A stretch of 64,000 nt of DNA from Stygiolobus sp037389425 (GTDB lineage Archaea > Thermoproteota > Thermoprotei_A > Sulfolobales > Sulfolobaceae): NCBI RefSeq assembly GCF_037389425.1, contig NZ_JBBHKR010000041.1, forward strand, positions 13,441-77,440, read 5' to 3'. The notes beneath the pieces were generated by a model, which did not search any database, was not told the origin of the DNA, and saw only the letters and a list, made by a program, of their open reading frames with translations. Shown here piece by piece: positions 44,660-54,340 of the stretch (position 1 is the stretch's first letter; each line of letters opens with the position of its first letter). Position numbers and translations under genes: made by a program.

Positions 44660-45373
44660 ATGATAGTTAGTGCACCATTTGCCGGACCAGTATCGTTCCC
44701 TCTATTGGTTTATAAAGTATTGAGCGGCGGAAAGTCCTCATTCGAGTTAAGAAACAGTTGTGAAAATCCTCAACTTAGTGAAGTAGTTCTCGACTCAATA
44801 ACTAACGTTGCGAAACTTAATGTAAAGGGCTATTCGATAGTTGCGGGAGTTTACATCAGGATGTATTCTTTAATAGGAGATAAGACTAAGAGGCCTTCAA
44901 AGATCTTCACGATCAAGCAAGGGACTCTAGCAGATTATAATGCAAGGCTTTACGCTGTTATAAGAGGAATTAATGAGGTAATTAACACTACTGCAGATGA
45001 GGCTGTGAAAATGGCTGAAGCTGGAAAAGGAATAGGTCTTGTAGGGATAGAAGTTAAATTAGGGGAGATCTTTGAAGACGAGATGAAGACGTTAGGTTAC
45101 TTAGTACCCCAATGCGTAATTTATGCAAAAATTAATGCCTCTGAAGTTCTCAAAGCTTATTCAGAGGGCATAAAAATGATTAGGGAAAAACCGGAAGAAG
45201 CTGCAATGATAATTTCTTCTGCTAGTAAGTACTATTCGTTGGATATTATGAGGAAGATAATAGGCATTTATTCACATATGCTAACAACTTCCAGGGAAGA
45301 ACTGGAAAAGGCAATAAGAGTTTATAGTGTTGTTGAACCAAACGTGAGGGATCTGAAAATTGAAGCTAAATAA
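44660..45373 (+). CDS. Periplasmic-binding-fold protein without signal
   Basis: 237 residues. 'FAGPVSFPLLVYKVLSGG' at the start and 'YSEGIKMIREKPEEAAMIISSASKYYSLDIMRK' region near the end resemble the type 2 binding proteins of NMT1/TauA transporters (perhaps DUF3834). There is no signal peptide or anchor and no transporter gene alongside, so it may act as an intracellular ligand-binding protein. It overlaps the MBL hydrolase gene by 14 bp. Confidence 0.6.
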   Translation: MIVSAPFAGPVSFPLLVYKVLSGGKSSFELRNSCENPQLSEVVLDSITNVAKLNVKGYSIVAGVYIRMYSLIGDKTKRPSKIFTIKQGTLADYNARLYAVIRGINEVINTTADEAVKMAEAGKGIGLVGIEVKLGEIFEDEMKTLGYLVPQCVIYAKINASEVLKAYSEGIKMIREKPEEAAMIISSASKYYSLDIMRKIIGIYSHMLTTSREELEKAIRVYSVVEPNVRDLKIEAK

Positions 45374-46157
45374 AGACGTTGAAGTTATCCCGGGAAGTCC
45401 TAACACCCTTGTTTACCAAGGAAGAGTGGTTGTTGATCAAGGAGGGAAAAACGCTAACTTGACACTGAACGCTGAAGTTCAACTTGCAACCCATGGGCAC
45501 GCAGATCACATTGCCGGGTTACTAGATAAAAAAGCGAAAATTAAGTATCTACCTAAAGAAGACTACTGGTCTCTGACTTTAATGGGTAGGAGGTGTATGA
45601 TTTACGGCTTTAGTTCTAAGGAAGATAGATACTTTACTTTTGATCTGGTTAAAGAGGATTTAAGGGATGAGTTCAGTGAAACTGAGGTAGAAAAGGTTAA
45701 ATTGCAGGGGCACACGCCGGGTCAAGTTGGTTATATCTTAGGGGGAGTTCTTTACGCGGGTGATTCCTTTTTCGGCCAAAAGGTCTTAGAGTCTTTCGGC
45801 GTACCTTTCTACAGCGACTTTTGGAAGGCTACGGACACACTTGAGTCCTTAAAGGAGATAATAAAAGGTGTAGAACAAGTAGTTATCTCTCATGGTCCCG
45901 TGTATAACAATAGAAAGAAAATGGAGGAATTATTAGATTTTAATATACAATTTAATCTGAAACTTGTTCAAAAAATTAAGGAATTGATAACCAATAAAGA
46001 GAGGACGGCAGAGGAAGTGACTTACTTAGTTTCAGGATCTAAAGAGATCACAAACATAATGCTAAATTCCGTAACAGTGAAGAGCATATTGATGGGGATA
46101 GCAAATGAAGTGAAAGTGAGTGAAAAAGGGATCGTGTATGCTTACAGATCACCTTGA
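45360..46157 (+). CDS. MBL-fold metal-dependent hydrolase
   Basis: 265 residues with TTG start inside the previous gene. The metallo-beta-lactamase motif 'LATHGHADHIAGL' (HxHxDH) is followed by 'LQGHTPGQVGYIL', 'LYAGDSFFG' and 'VVISHGPVYN', supplying all metal ligands. A C-terminal helical part (205-255) may bind substrate. Probably hydrolyses a thioester or lactone, possibly linked to the neighbouring thioesterase cluster. Confidence 0.85.
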   Translation: MKLNKDVEVIPGSPNTLVYQGRVVVDQGGKNANLTLNAEVQLATHGHADHIAGLLDKKAKIKYLPKEDYWSLTLMGRRCMIYGFSSKEDRYFTFDLVKEDLRDEFSETEVEKVKLQGHTPGQVGYILGGVLYAGDSFFGQKVLESFGVPFYSDFWKATDTLESLKEIIKGVEQVVISHGPVYNNRKKMEELLDFNIQFNLKLVQKIKELITNKERTAEEVTYLVSGSKEITNIMLNSVTVKSILMGIANEVKVSEKGIVYAYRSP

Positions 46158-46402
46158 AGTTTGGAGTTAGCTATGTTAATAATCTTCTGAAGTCTATCTG
46201 GGCCTAAATCTTTGTGTTTTTGCTTAAATTCCTCTAAAGTTTCCTTCTTTTCAGTGAAGACTTTAACCAGTAGTTCGGTAGCCAGTTGTTGAGAGAATTC
46301 AGCGTTCCCTACTATTTTGTTTATTTCGTCAGCTAACTCGTCAACGGTACAAATGGACTTCTTTGCTTCCACTTTATTACCGACCTTAAATTTCCAACCC
46401 AT
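46142..46402 (-). CDS. Unknown small protein
   Basis: 86 residues from ATG 46402; an upstream in-frame ATG at 46426 is less likely because 'TTAAACTTAATTA' lies about 30 bp before 46402. N-terminal 'WKFKVGNKVEAKKS' then a helical body rich in Glu/Lys. Overlaps the MBL gene end by 16 bp (convergent). Family not recognised. Confidence 0.5.
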   Translation of the reverse strand: MGWKFKVGNKVEAKKSICTVDELADEINKIVGNAEFSQQLATELLVKVFTEKKETLEEFKQKHKDLGPDRLQKIINIANSKLQGDL

Positions 46403-46519
46403 AATAAAGGAATAATCAGTACGCATAATTAAGTTTAAGTTATTACGCTTGTTTATAATTCGAAGTAAAATTAATGTATAGTTATTCTTAATAAGATGTA
46501 ATATTTATCACTATATATC

Positions 46520-47218
46520 ATGTCTTTGGAAGATGTTCTAGCCCAAACGCTTTATAAAGCATACCAAGAGAGGAAATCTGTTAAACCCTTCGAAGTGACT
46601 ATGGCCCAAGCAAAAAGGGTCTTTAACGTGTTTTCTTCGATGCTAGTTCAATCAGAGGGATTTGGAGGATATAAAATATCCCTCACTACTGAAGAAACAC
46701 TTAAACGTTTCGGTTCCACTGAACCGTTATATGGGATATTAACTAAACCAATGATTGAAACTGATAGCTAAGTGGAGTTATGGTTCGAGAATCATATGGC
46801 TGAGGTCGAAATTGTCTTCGAGATGGATCATTGCACTGTTGAATCTTATCCAACTTGTGTAAACGGTGTCTACCTCGGTATTGAATTACCCGCTACGAGG
46901 TTTGACACTTGGAATCTGAAGGCTTACCAGATCTTAGCAGATGATAGTGCTGCTGGTAGGTTATTCGTCGGGGAGGGTATTAAACTTCCCTACAACGAGG
47001 AAGTGGAGCTTTACCTTAACGGTCATAAAGTAGGCAAGGGCAGACCTAGATATATTTACGGAACTGTAGATGATATGGTGAAGTGGTTATTGAGGAGGGT
47101 AGGTTACATAAACGGTTATGTATCTTCAGGAGTGTTTGTAGGACCCACTAACGTTAAAAAGGGAGATAGGTTAAGGGTTAAAAGTGGAAGTTTAGAGTAT
47201 GAAGTTAGGTTATCCTGA
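46520..47218 (+). pseudogene. 2-keto-4-pentenoate hydratase-like, split by UAA
   Basis: Two halves lie in the same frame, separated only by TAA (46769-46771), with GTG directly after it. Part one has the family's N-terminal features ('GYKISLTTEETLKRFGSTEP', 'LYGILTKPM'); part two starts near 'NHMAEVEIVFEM' and has the C-terminal features ('NGHKVGKGRPR', 'DDMVKWLLRRVGYINGYVSSG' region, 'VGPTNVKKGDRLRV'). Together 231 residues plus the stop, close to family size. It may be a nonsense-mutated gene, a natural two-subunit split, or stop read-through. UAA rather than UAG rules out pyrrolysine. Confidence 0.65.
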
Positions 47219-47296
47219 GTTGGGAAATAGTCTAATAATATTTAAGCTCTAAATCCCCTTAATGTCCAACCGAGTAGGAAGCGTAATGAAAAGATA

Positions 47297-47434
47297 TTGA
47301 GGATAATTGTAGGTGTTTCAGCAGCAATATGGTCTACAGTTCATCTAATAGTAGGTTATAATGCTGCAGTAATAGCTTCGAGTGTTGTAGGTCATGCGTC
47401 TTTAATCTTTGCTATAACCCGTTTGAAACAGTAA
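47297..47434 (+). CDS. Small two-helix membrane protein (possible)
   Basis: 45 codons from TTG 47297: 'LRIIVGVSAAIWSTVHLIVG' then 'YNAAVIASSVVGHASLIF'. Two membrane helices are clear. An ATG at 47262 lies in another frame and would need one frameshift to join, giving a more natural start. Either a real small protein or a slightly damaged one. Confidence 0.35.
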   Translation: MRIIVGVSAAIWSTVHLIVGYNAAVIASSVVGHASLIFAITRLKQ

Positions 47435-47457
47435 AAAATATAAAAGTTGGAGAAGAG

Positions 47458-47691
47458 TTGCAAAAATTTGATCTTACATTATCTACTTCAAGTGAGGGAA
47501 TTAAGTATCTTCTAGAAGATATAAGGGGAAAGATTAAGTACACTTTTATCATATCGTCTAGCGTTACCTCAAGAACTTTAAATGTGATGGTTGGTGTGGA
47601 GAAGAAAGGTCTTTTTACTTCGATTCCAATAGAACCGAGACATATATTAGAACATCTGTCTTATAATTTAAAATTCCTTAGAAACGAATAA
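47458..47691 (+). CDS. Unknown small protein
   Basis: 77 residues from TTG with a GGAGAAG ribosome-binding-like sequence just upstream. Mixed strands ('YTFIISSSVTSRTLNVMVGV') and a C-terminal helix. No family recognised. The 22-bp gap to the small membrane ORF suggests they may be co-transcribed. Confidence 0.45.
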   Translation: MQKFDLTLSTSSEGIKYLLEDIRGKIKYTFIISSSVTSRTLNVMVGVEKKGLFTSIPIEPRHILEHLSYNLKFLRNE

Positions 47692-47737
47692 CTTTTCTAC
47701 TGTTTTCATTATATGTTTAAATTTGAAATTAAAAAAA

Positions 47738-49750
47738 TTAACTGCTTGAATTAGAGTAGTACATCATATTATAGAAATATCCGACGAATGGGTCGTATAC
47801 GAATCCTTGTACATATGGCTGTACAAAGTAGTAAGTGCTTGGAACCGGTAACCATACGTAAGGTGCTTCGTGGTATATAATGTTATATGCTTGTGCTACC
47901 ATACGTTCTTGCTCTGTCGTATTAGTTATAAACGGTAAAGTTTGATACATTGTCTGCAAGGTCGAAATATTTACCCATGCTAAATTGCCAGATATTCCTC
48001 CAAATTGCACGTCTGTTAATGGCATTAATTGTTGGAATACTGGATCAGGCCAGTCTGGGAACCATCCCAAGTTAACCATAACCGGCGTTCCGTTAGGAGT
48101 TGTCCAGCTATCTGTTACTGACGGTAGAACGAACTTGGTAGATATGCTTATTCCTATTTGCTGTAAATCCTGAGTTATTATCGTAAGCTCTTCTTGCTCT
48201 AATAAATTAACTGGTGCTAATGAATATATGTCTAACGTAGGTAATTGTTGACCATTCGGGTTTCCTATTACCGTACCATTAGGTAAGACTACGTAAAAGC
48301 CTCCCTGATATCCAGCCTCGTTTAGGTATTTAATTGCTAATGCTGGGTTGTAAGTATATTCACTTAGGTTGTCTGGGTTATAATAGCCAGGGAATTGGGG
48401 GGAAATTGGCCCTAAATACTCAATTGCTAAATCTTGTTCTTGATAACTGAATATGCTTAGTAATTGCTGGTAGTTAATTGCATACTCTATCGCTAGTCTA
48501 AAGTCGGTTATGTTAGTGGGGAACTTCATCATATTCATCGAGATGTATAGGACTCCAGGTTCAGATCCGAAGTTTCTGAAAGTCTCGTTAATTGGCATTG
48601 AGTTGTAGGGGCTTTGATTAAGTATCTGGTATATGTAAGTTATGCTCACATAGCTCATCTGAGCCTTGTTAGTGAGGAAGTCCTCTACTCTTTGTTCATG
48701 GGATAGACCGTAGTTTATCTCTAATACGGGTATATGAGCGGGCTGTGCAACAGCCGGTATATTAGATACGTTTTGAGCCCAATAGTGTGGGTTTTTATCT
48801 AAGACTATCGTGCTGAAACCACTGGTAACTTTTACTATAACGTATGGACCAGTCCCGTTCATACCATTTTCATCTAGATAGGCGTTAGGTGAGTTAGGCT
48901 GTACACCCCCGTGTTCATCAACGAATACTGGGTTCACTATGGCACCCCACCATGAAGCAATATCGTAAAGGAAGAATTTGTATGGAGCTAACACGTTGAT
49001 CTGGACTTCATAAGGTCCTTTAACAACGACAGCCTGATATGGGTACTCCATTATCTTTTGAATAGTTGCGTTATTGGCATTAAAGTGGGACAGTATAGAA
49101 GCCAATATAAGAGCTGTTAGGTTATAGTTTTTCGCAGTGGGTAAACCAGTAGCATTTTGAATTGCATTATTAACTCCCCAAGGAATTGCATAACCAGTCT
49201 GTCCGTAAACCGTAGAGTTGAATAATAGTCCTATATAATTAGCAACTCCTGGCCCTTGACCTATTAGTATAGTCCTATAAAACGAGAACCATACGGTTGA
49301 AGCATTTACTTGTACTCCATCTGGGAAGTATACTCCTTGTCTGATAAAGAATGTATAGTTCTCGTAGTTTGTTGTAGTATAGTTTTGTGCTATTACTGGA
49401 ACTACTTGATGGAAGTTGCTTCCGTTGAACTCGACTAGCTCTTGGAATAAGGCTGTAAACAATGGACCGTCTTGTACATAGAAACCTGTAGCGGGGTCTA
49501 AAGCGTCTGGTGGAGCAATTTGAGAGTCATCAATTAGTACACTTGTATTTGGTGGCGAAAGTGTAACCATTGTCGGTGAGGTTGATGTTTTTGTGCTTAC
49601 TGATGTGCTAACCGAAGTTGTAGTTGTAGAAGTAGTACTAGGATGCTGTGTTGTTAAAAATATTCCAGCTGCTATTGCTATGATTAAAATTACTATTATT
49701 ATTCCTATAATAGCAGTTTTTGAAAGACCTAACTTCTTTTTACTTTTCAT
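47738..49750 (-). CDS. ABC transporter substrate-binding protein, family 5
   Basis: 670 residues from ATG 49750. A basic start, one membrane anchor (15-37) and a Thr/Ser stalk (40-65) precede the SBP_bac_5 domain: 'DALDPATGFYVQDGPLFTAL', 'YTFFIRQGVYFPDGVQVNAS' and 'GTGPYVIVKV'. Anchored outside the cell, it captures peptides or oligosaccharides for the permease encoded divergently at 49812. Many glycosylation sites (NxS/T). Confidence 0.9.
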   Translation of the reverse strand: MKSKKKLGLSKTAIIGIIIVILIIAIAAGIFLTTQHPSTTSTTTTSVSTSVSTKTSTSPTMVTLSPPNTSVLIDDSQIAPPDALDPATGFYVQDGPLFTALFQELVEFNGSNFHQVVPVIAQNYTTTNYENYTFFIRQGVYFPDGVQVNASTVWFSFYRTILIGQGPGVANYIGLLFNSTVYGQTGYAIPWGVNNAIQNATGLPTAKNYNLTALILASILSHFNANNATIQKIMEYPYQAVVVKGPYEVQINVLAPYKFFLYDIASWWGAIVNPVFVDEHGGVQPNSPNAYLDENGMNGTGPYVIVKVTSGFSTIVLDKNPHYWAQNVSNIPAVAQPAHIPVLEINYGLSHEQRVEDFLTNKAQMSYVSITYIYQILNQSPYNSMPINETFRNFGSEPGVLYISMNMMKFPTNITDFRLAIEYAINYQQLLSIFSYQEQDLAIEYLGPISPQFPGYYNPDNLSEYTYNPALAIKYLNEAGYQGGFYVVLPNGTVIGNPNGQQLPTLDIYSLAPVNLLEQEELTIITQDLQQIGISISTKFVLPSVTDSWTTPNGTPVMVNLGWFPDWPDPVFQQLMPLTDVQFGGISGNLAWVNISTLQTMYQTLPFITNTTEQERMVAQAYNIIYHEAPYVWLPVPSTYYFVQPYVQGFVYDPFVGYFYNMMYYSNSSS

Positions 49751-49811
49751 AGTAATCAGTATAAGCATCTTTTTAACTAGTAATTAACTTTTTCGTTAGT
49801 TTTCATATACT

Positions 49812-50882
49812 ATGGGAAAATTTAATAAACAATTTAAGGGATTTATGTTTATGCTGACGGATTATATAAAATTTGCTATAAAGAGAATGATAAACGGCTT
49901 TATCACCATACTCTTATTGATCTTTTTCGTGTTCGTCCTCATCCATGCAGCAGCACCAAATCCTGCACAGCTAGCCCGAATATATGCTGGTAACCCCCAT
50001 GCCCCTCCCGTGGAGATTCAACAAATAATAAAGGAATACGGGTTGGATGAACCACTTTACGTCCAGTTCGTGAACTATCTCAAAGATATATTATCTGGAA
50101 ATTGGGGTGTAGATCCTATATATAAGACTTCAGAACTGTCATTATTAATTCCTAAACTTGCTATAAGTCTTCAGATAGTGATACCCGGTGATATTCTAGC
50201 GGCAATCCTCGGACTACTCAGTGGGGCAGTGGCAGCATCATCAAGGGGGACATGGAAGGACAAAACAATTAAAGGGTTATATATTACAACGTGGGCCTCC
50301 CCTCCCTTCTTCATTGCAATTGTTTTGCAACTAGTGATAGCTTACTATCTAAATTTGTTACCTGCAGGGGAACCGGTAAATGAGTTGCTCACTTGTCCAC
50401 CTCACTATACAGACTTTCCAATACTTAACGCGTTAATTGATGGAGACTGGACGTTCTTTGTATCCGCTGTTAGACATGCAATACTACCCTCCTTAAGTAT
50501 TGCTATAATTACGTTCGGCTTGTTCACAAGAGTAACTAGAGCTACAATGATAGACTCTATGGAATCGGATTACACTAAACTAGCCTTAGCTAAAGGTCTC
50601 ACAAGACGTTATGTAGTATATAAGATTGCGTTAAGGAATAGTCTAATTCCAGTAATAACCCTAATAGCGCTCTTCTTTGGCTATTCAGTAGCTGGGGCGG
50701 TTCTGGTTGAAGACATTTTCAGTTATCAGGGCATAGGATATTACATAACTCAAGCAATAGAGAACCTAGATTATATTGCTGTTCTAGACTTTACAATTAT
50801 AGTCGGAATTGCTGTAATAGTAGCCAACTTTGTAGCGGATCTTCTTTACGGTATATTAGATCCGCGGGTGAAGGTTCAATGA
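49812..50882 (+). CDS. ABC transporter permease, DppB/OppB type
   Basis: 356 residues with six membrane helices. 'PPVEIQQIIKEYGLDEPLYVQFVNYL' and the ATPase-docking EAA loop 'ALAKGLTRRYVVYKIALRNSLIPV' region are typical. Divergent promoter shared with the binding-protein gene 61 bp away. Overlaps the next permease gene by 4 bp (ATGA). Confidence 0.9.
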   Translation: MGKFNKQFKGFMFMLTDYIKFAIKRMINGFITILLLIFFVFVLIHAAAPNPAQLARIYAGNPHAPPVEIQQIIKEYGLDEPLYVQFVNYLKDILSGNWGVDPIYKTSELSLLIPKLAISLQIVIPGDILAAILGLLSGAVAASSRGTWKDKTIKGLYITTWASPPFFIAIVLQLVIAYYLNLLPAGEPVNELLTCPPHYTDFPILNALIDGDWTFFVSAVRHAILPSLSIAIITFGLFTRVTRATMIDSMESDYTKLALAKGLTRRYVVYKIALRNSLIPVITLIALFFGYSVAGAVLVEDIFSYQGIGYYITQAIENLDYIAVLDFTIIVGIAVIVANFVADLLYGILDPRVKVQ

Positions 50883-51967
50883 ACTTCAGAAAGGAGTGGA
50901 GAAGATTTGTTATAATAGCATTAGCTCTTTACCTTTTAATAAACATAGGAGTGTACCTACATTATGCAAACAAAGGAACGCTACAATCCGTTCATTTCGA
51001 TATATTATCATTAATTCCTTACGTCCTGTTCTCGACCTTCAGTATAACGATCTCAGTAGCTATATTAGCACTAGTTTTCTTTTTGACGAATAAGACAGTA
51101 AGGCTAGTTTTGAGAAGTAAACCTGCACTAGTAGCTTTCATAATTCTTTTCGCTTATTACATATGGTCTTTATTTGAGGGACTGTTGGAGTACGCCTCGG
51201 GACAAATACTTTACGTAAGACTTTCATATATGTTCTTACCTTATAATCCGTTCCAGTACAACTCGTCAGCGGCTCTTCTACCTCCGTCATTTGCGCATCC
51301 TTTCGGCACTAACTCTAACGGAGAGGACATTTTATCAAGAGTTTTGTATGCAACTCCTTCTGATGCTGAGATTTCCACGATTGTAGTATTATCAGCTATA
51401 TTAATAGGGGGACTGGTAGGAATATTATCTGGATATTTCGGTGGTATTGTTGATGAAGTACTAATGAGAATAACTGATGTGTTTCTGGCAGTACCGGGTT
51501 TGATTTTAGTTATAGCAGTTAGTGTCTTATTGGGAGAGTCTTTTACTAGTGCAATAATAGGCTTAATGGTACCGTGGTGGGCTACTTATGCAAGGCTTTT
51601 CAGGAGTCAAACATTAGTAGTCAAAAACATGCAATATATTGACGCAGCAAAACTTCTTGGTCTAGGTAGGTTGAAGATTCTCACGAAGCACGTTGTCCAT
51701 AATGTAATAGATGCTGTTCTAGCCTATGCCTCTCTTGACTTCGGTAACGTGATCTTGACGTACGCGACTTTAACGTTTTTGGGAATCGGATTGCTCAATC
51801 CTAACACTCCAGAATGGGGCTCAATGGTGTCTCACGGAGTTGAAGAATTACCGCAAGCGTGGTGGTATCCAGTATTTCCATCTCTAGTTATTGTGATCAT
51901 TGTAACCAGTTTTATATTACTTGGAGACAGAATTCAAGACGTAATCTCTGGGAGGGTGGTTTATTGA
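50879..51967 (+). CDS. ABC transporter permease, DppC/OppC type
   Basis: 362 residues, about six or seven membrane helices. 'HPFGTNSNGEDILSRVLYATP' and the EAA loop 'YIDAAKLLGLGRLKILTKHVV' region are family hallmarks. Ends overlapping the TTG start of the first ATPase gene by 4 bp, so translation is coupled. Confidence 0.9.
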   Translation: MNFRKEWRRFVIIALALYLLINIGVYLHYANKGTLQSVHFDILSLIPYVLFSTFSITISVAILALVFFLTNKTVRLVLRSKPALVAFIILFAYYIWSLFEGLLEYASGQILYVRLSYMFLPYNPFQYNSSAALLPPSFAHPFGTNSNGEDILSRVLYATPSDAEISTIVVLSAILIGGLVGILSGYFGGIVDEVLMRITDVFLAVPGLILVIAVSVLLGESFTSAIIGLMVPWWATYARLFRSQTLVVKNMQYIDAAKLLGLGRLKILTKHVVHNVIDAVLAYASLDFGNVILTYATLTFLGIGLLNPNTPEWGSMVSHGVEELPQAWWYPVFPSLVIVIIVTSFILLGDRIQDVISGRVVY

Positions 51968-52923
51968 GCTTACTAGAAGTTAATGATTTGAGTGTGGGAT
52001 ATAAGGCGTTAGCAGGTAAGTTTACAGTACTTCATAATATTAACTTCTCGCTAGAGGAAGGAGAAATTGTAGGAATAGTTGGAGAATCTGGTTCTGGAAA
52101 GAGCACTTTTGGTCACGCTATCATAAGGTTATTACCTCCTAATTCATTTATAGAAAAAGGTTCGATAATATTTCAAGGTAAAGACCTCGTGAAATTGAAT
52201 GAAAAGGAGATGACTAAGGTAAGAGGAACTGGTATATTCATGATCCTTCAAAATCCCCTTAATAGTCTGAATCCAGTAAAAAGAATAGGAGATCAGTTAT
52301 TAGAAGCTGTAAAAGTCAAGAAGCCTGGAGTAGATGAAAAAGAGGCTAATGAAATTGTACTAAACGCGGTAAAAGACGTAAGGTTACCTGATCCTGAGGA
52401 GTTCATAAAGAAATACCCTCATCAACTTTCTGGCGGTCAAATTCAGAGGGTCGTAATAGCGATGGCTCTAATATTGAGACCTAAGATCCTGATTGCAGAT
52501 GAGCCTACTTCAGCTTTGGACGTAACTATTCAAGCTCAGATAGTAAAATTGTTTAAACAGTTACGGGATGAAGAGAAGATCTCTATAATCTTTATATCTC
52601 ATGATATATCGTTAGTCTACGCTATAGCTGACAGACTGGTAGTGATGTATGCAGGAAGAATAATGGAGGATGGAAACATAGAAGATGTGATAAAAAGTCC
52701 TTTGCATCCTTATACTCAGGGTTTAATATCAAGTATACCATCTATAACTAAGAAAGACGGAGGACTTAAAGCAATTGAAAGTTCTCCTCCTTCCTTTTTA
52801 GTCTTACCAATGGGGTGTAAGTTTAACCCTAGATGTGATAGGGTGATGGAGAAATGTAAGATGAAAGAATCAGAGTTGGTTGAAGTAAAAGGGCGAAAGG
52901 TGAGGTGCTGGTTATATGAGTAA
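51964..52923 (+). CDS. ABC transporter ATPase, DppD/OppD type
   Basis: 319 residues from TTG 51964; longer readings upstream only overlap the permease. Walker A GESGSGKST, Q-loop 'MILQNPLNSLNPV', signature LSGGQ, Walker B 'ILIADEPTSALD' and the C-terminal 'CKFNPRCDRVMEKC' cluster-like region found in Opp/Dpp ATPases. Overlaps the next gene by 8 bp. Confidence 0.92.
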   Translation: MSLLEVNDLSVGYKALAGKFTVLHNINFSLEEGEIVGIVGESGSGKSTFGHAIIRLLPPNSFIEKGSIIFQGKDLVKLNEKEMTKVRGTGIFMILQNPLNSLNPVKRIGDQLLEAVKVKKPGVDEKEANEIVLNAVKDVRLPDPEEFIKKYPHQLSGGQIQRVVIAMALILRPKILIADEPTSALDVTIQAQIVKLFKQLRDEEKISIIFISHDISLVYAIADRLVVMYAGRIMEDGNIEDVIKSPLHPYTQGLISSIPSITKKDGGLKAIESSPPSFLVLPMGCKFNPRCDRVMEKCKMKESELVEVKGRKVRCWLYE

Positions 52924-53893
52924 AGAGGTTATATATGAAGTGAGGCATTTAAAGAAGTATTTTGAGATAAAAAAGGTTGGGCTAATAGAAAAACTCTTCC
53001 GCGAGAAACCTATTTACGTAAAAGCTCTTGACGATATTAGCCTTGAGATTTATAGCGGTGAAGTATTGGGAGTTGTAGGTGAGTCGGGTTCTGGTAAAAC
53101 GACATTAGGAAGGATTTTAGCCACATTAGACCTTCCTACGTCGGGGGAAATATACTTTAAAGGGGAAAGAGTAACTAAGGAGAATTTGTCCAAAATTAGA
53201 GGAAAAGTACAGATGGTCTTTCAGAATCCGGCATCGAGTTTAGATCCCAGAATGAAAATCTTAGATATTCTCTTGGAGGCCTCACGTAGACTACCAAAAG
53301 AGGAAAGGCTGAAAGCGGTTAGAAACACTTTAGAAGAAGTGGGACTTGATTATGAATACGTAGCAAATAAGTATCCTAGAGAGCTATCAGGTGGGCAATT
53401 ACAGAGAGTGGCTATCGCTAGGGCTATAATCACGTCTCCTGAATTTATAGTGTTGGATGAACCTACCTCTGCCTTAGATGTTTCAGTTCAAGCTCAAATA
53501 TTGAATCTTCTGGTTAAATTACAGAGGGAGAAAAACATAACGTATATGTTTATTACGCATAACATAAGTGTGGCGAAATTCATTTCCGACAGGGTAGCAG
53601 TCCTATACGCAGGGAAGTTGGTTGAAATAGGGCAAGTAGAGGAAGTAATATCTTCACCTAAACATCCCTATACTCAAAGCTTGATTTCTTCAGTGCCAAC
53701 ATTGTCTAAGAAGGCACTAACTCCGCCTTCTGGTGAAGTACCTTCGCTAATTAGTCCTCCTCCGGCTTGTAGATTTAATCCAAGATGTCCTTATGCAATG
53801 GATATTTGCAAAAAAGAGGAGCCTCCACTTTTCGAGATTGGTGGTAGAAAAGTAGCATGTTGGTTGTTAGACCAAAAATCTCAAAAACAATAG
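52916..53893 (+). CDS. ABC transporter ATPase, DppF/OppF type
   Basis: 325 residues. Walker A GESGSGKTT, 'MVFQNPASSLDPRM', LSGGQ, Walker B 'FIVLDEPTSALD', and the C-terminal 'CRFNPRCPYAMDIC' motif. Pairs with the previous ATPase to drive uptake. Its end overlaps the small PH-like gene by 37 bp. Confidence 0.92.
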   Translation: MSKEVIYEVRHLKKYFEIKKVGLIEKLFREKPIYVKALDDISLEIYSGEVLGVVGESGSGKTTLGRILATLDLPTSGEIYFKGERVTKENLSKIRGKVQMVFQNPASSLDPRMKILDILLEASRRLPKEERLKAVRNTLEEVGLDYEYVANKYPRELSGGQLQRVAIARAIITSPEFIVLDEPTSALDVSVQAQILNLLVKLQREKNITYMFITHNISVAKFISDRVAVLYAGKLVEIGQVEEVISSPKHPYTQSLISSVPTLSKKALTPPSGEVPSLISPPPACRFNPRCPYAMDICKKEEPPLFEIGGRKVACWLLDQKSQKQ

Positions 53894-54249
53894 TTAAAGG
53901 GACATTTTTAATTCTGATTTTTTCTATTTTTTTGAATGTAAGCAAGATAGAGAATTTTATTGAATTCTTACTGATCTCCTTTTCTCTCTTACTGTCTTAT
54001 TCTTCGCTTAAGTATTTAAATTACTATGAAATAGGGGAGACGTATATAGTTGTTCATAACCTTCTCTCTACAAAGAGGATAGAATATAGTGAAATCGAGG
54101 ATGGATTTCTATCCCAAGGTCTATTAGCACGAAAGTTTAATTGTGGTTCTATATATATAGTTTTAAAGGGAGGAAAAGGAGTAGAGATCCTCAAAGATAT
54201 ACCGGAGCCTGAGAAGATAGAGGAAGTAATAAAGCAAAGGATTACATAA
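53857..54249 (+). CDS. Membrane protein with bacterial-PH-like domain
   Basis: 130 residues. Two membrane helices (12-28 and 33-52) followed by a beta domain 'YYEIGETYIVVHNLLSTKRIEYSEIEDG' region resembling bPH2 domains of the YdbS/YdbT type. It sits as the last gene of the transport operon, overlapping the ATPase gene, but no function in transport is known for such domains. Confidence 0.55.
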   Translation: MLVVRPKISKTIVKGTFLILIFSIFLNVSKIENFIEFLLISFSLLLSYSSLKYLNYYEIGETYIVVHNLLSTKRIEYSEIEDGFLSQGLLARKFNCGSIYIVLKGGKGVEILKDIPEPEKIEEVIKQRIT

Positions 54250-54340
54250 ATCATGCATTTATTGGAAAATAGCCAGTAATTATATAAATCAATAGATTTT
54301 CATTAAGTGATTTTAGTAATAAGAAAATAAGTAATAATTT

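Noticed and set aside
46769..46771. Stop codon as pyrrolysine or selenocysteine recoding
   Set aside because: The codon is TAA; pyrrolysine uses TAG and selenocysteine TGA.
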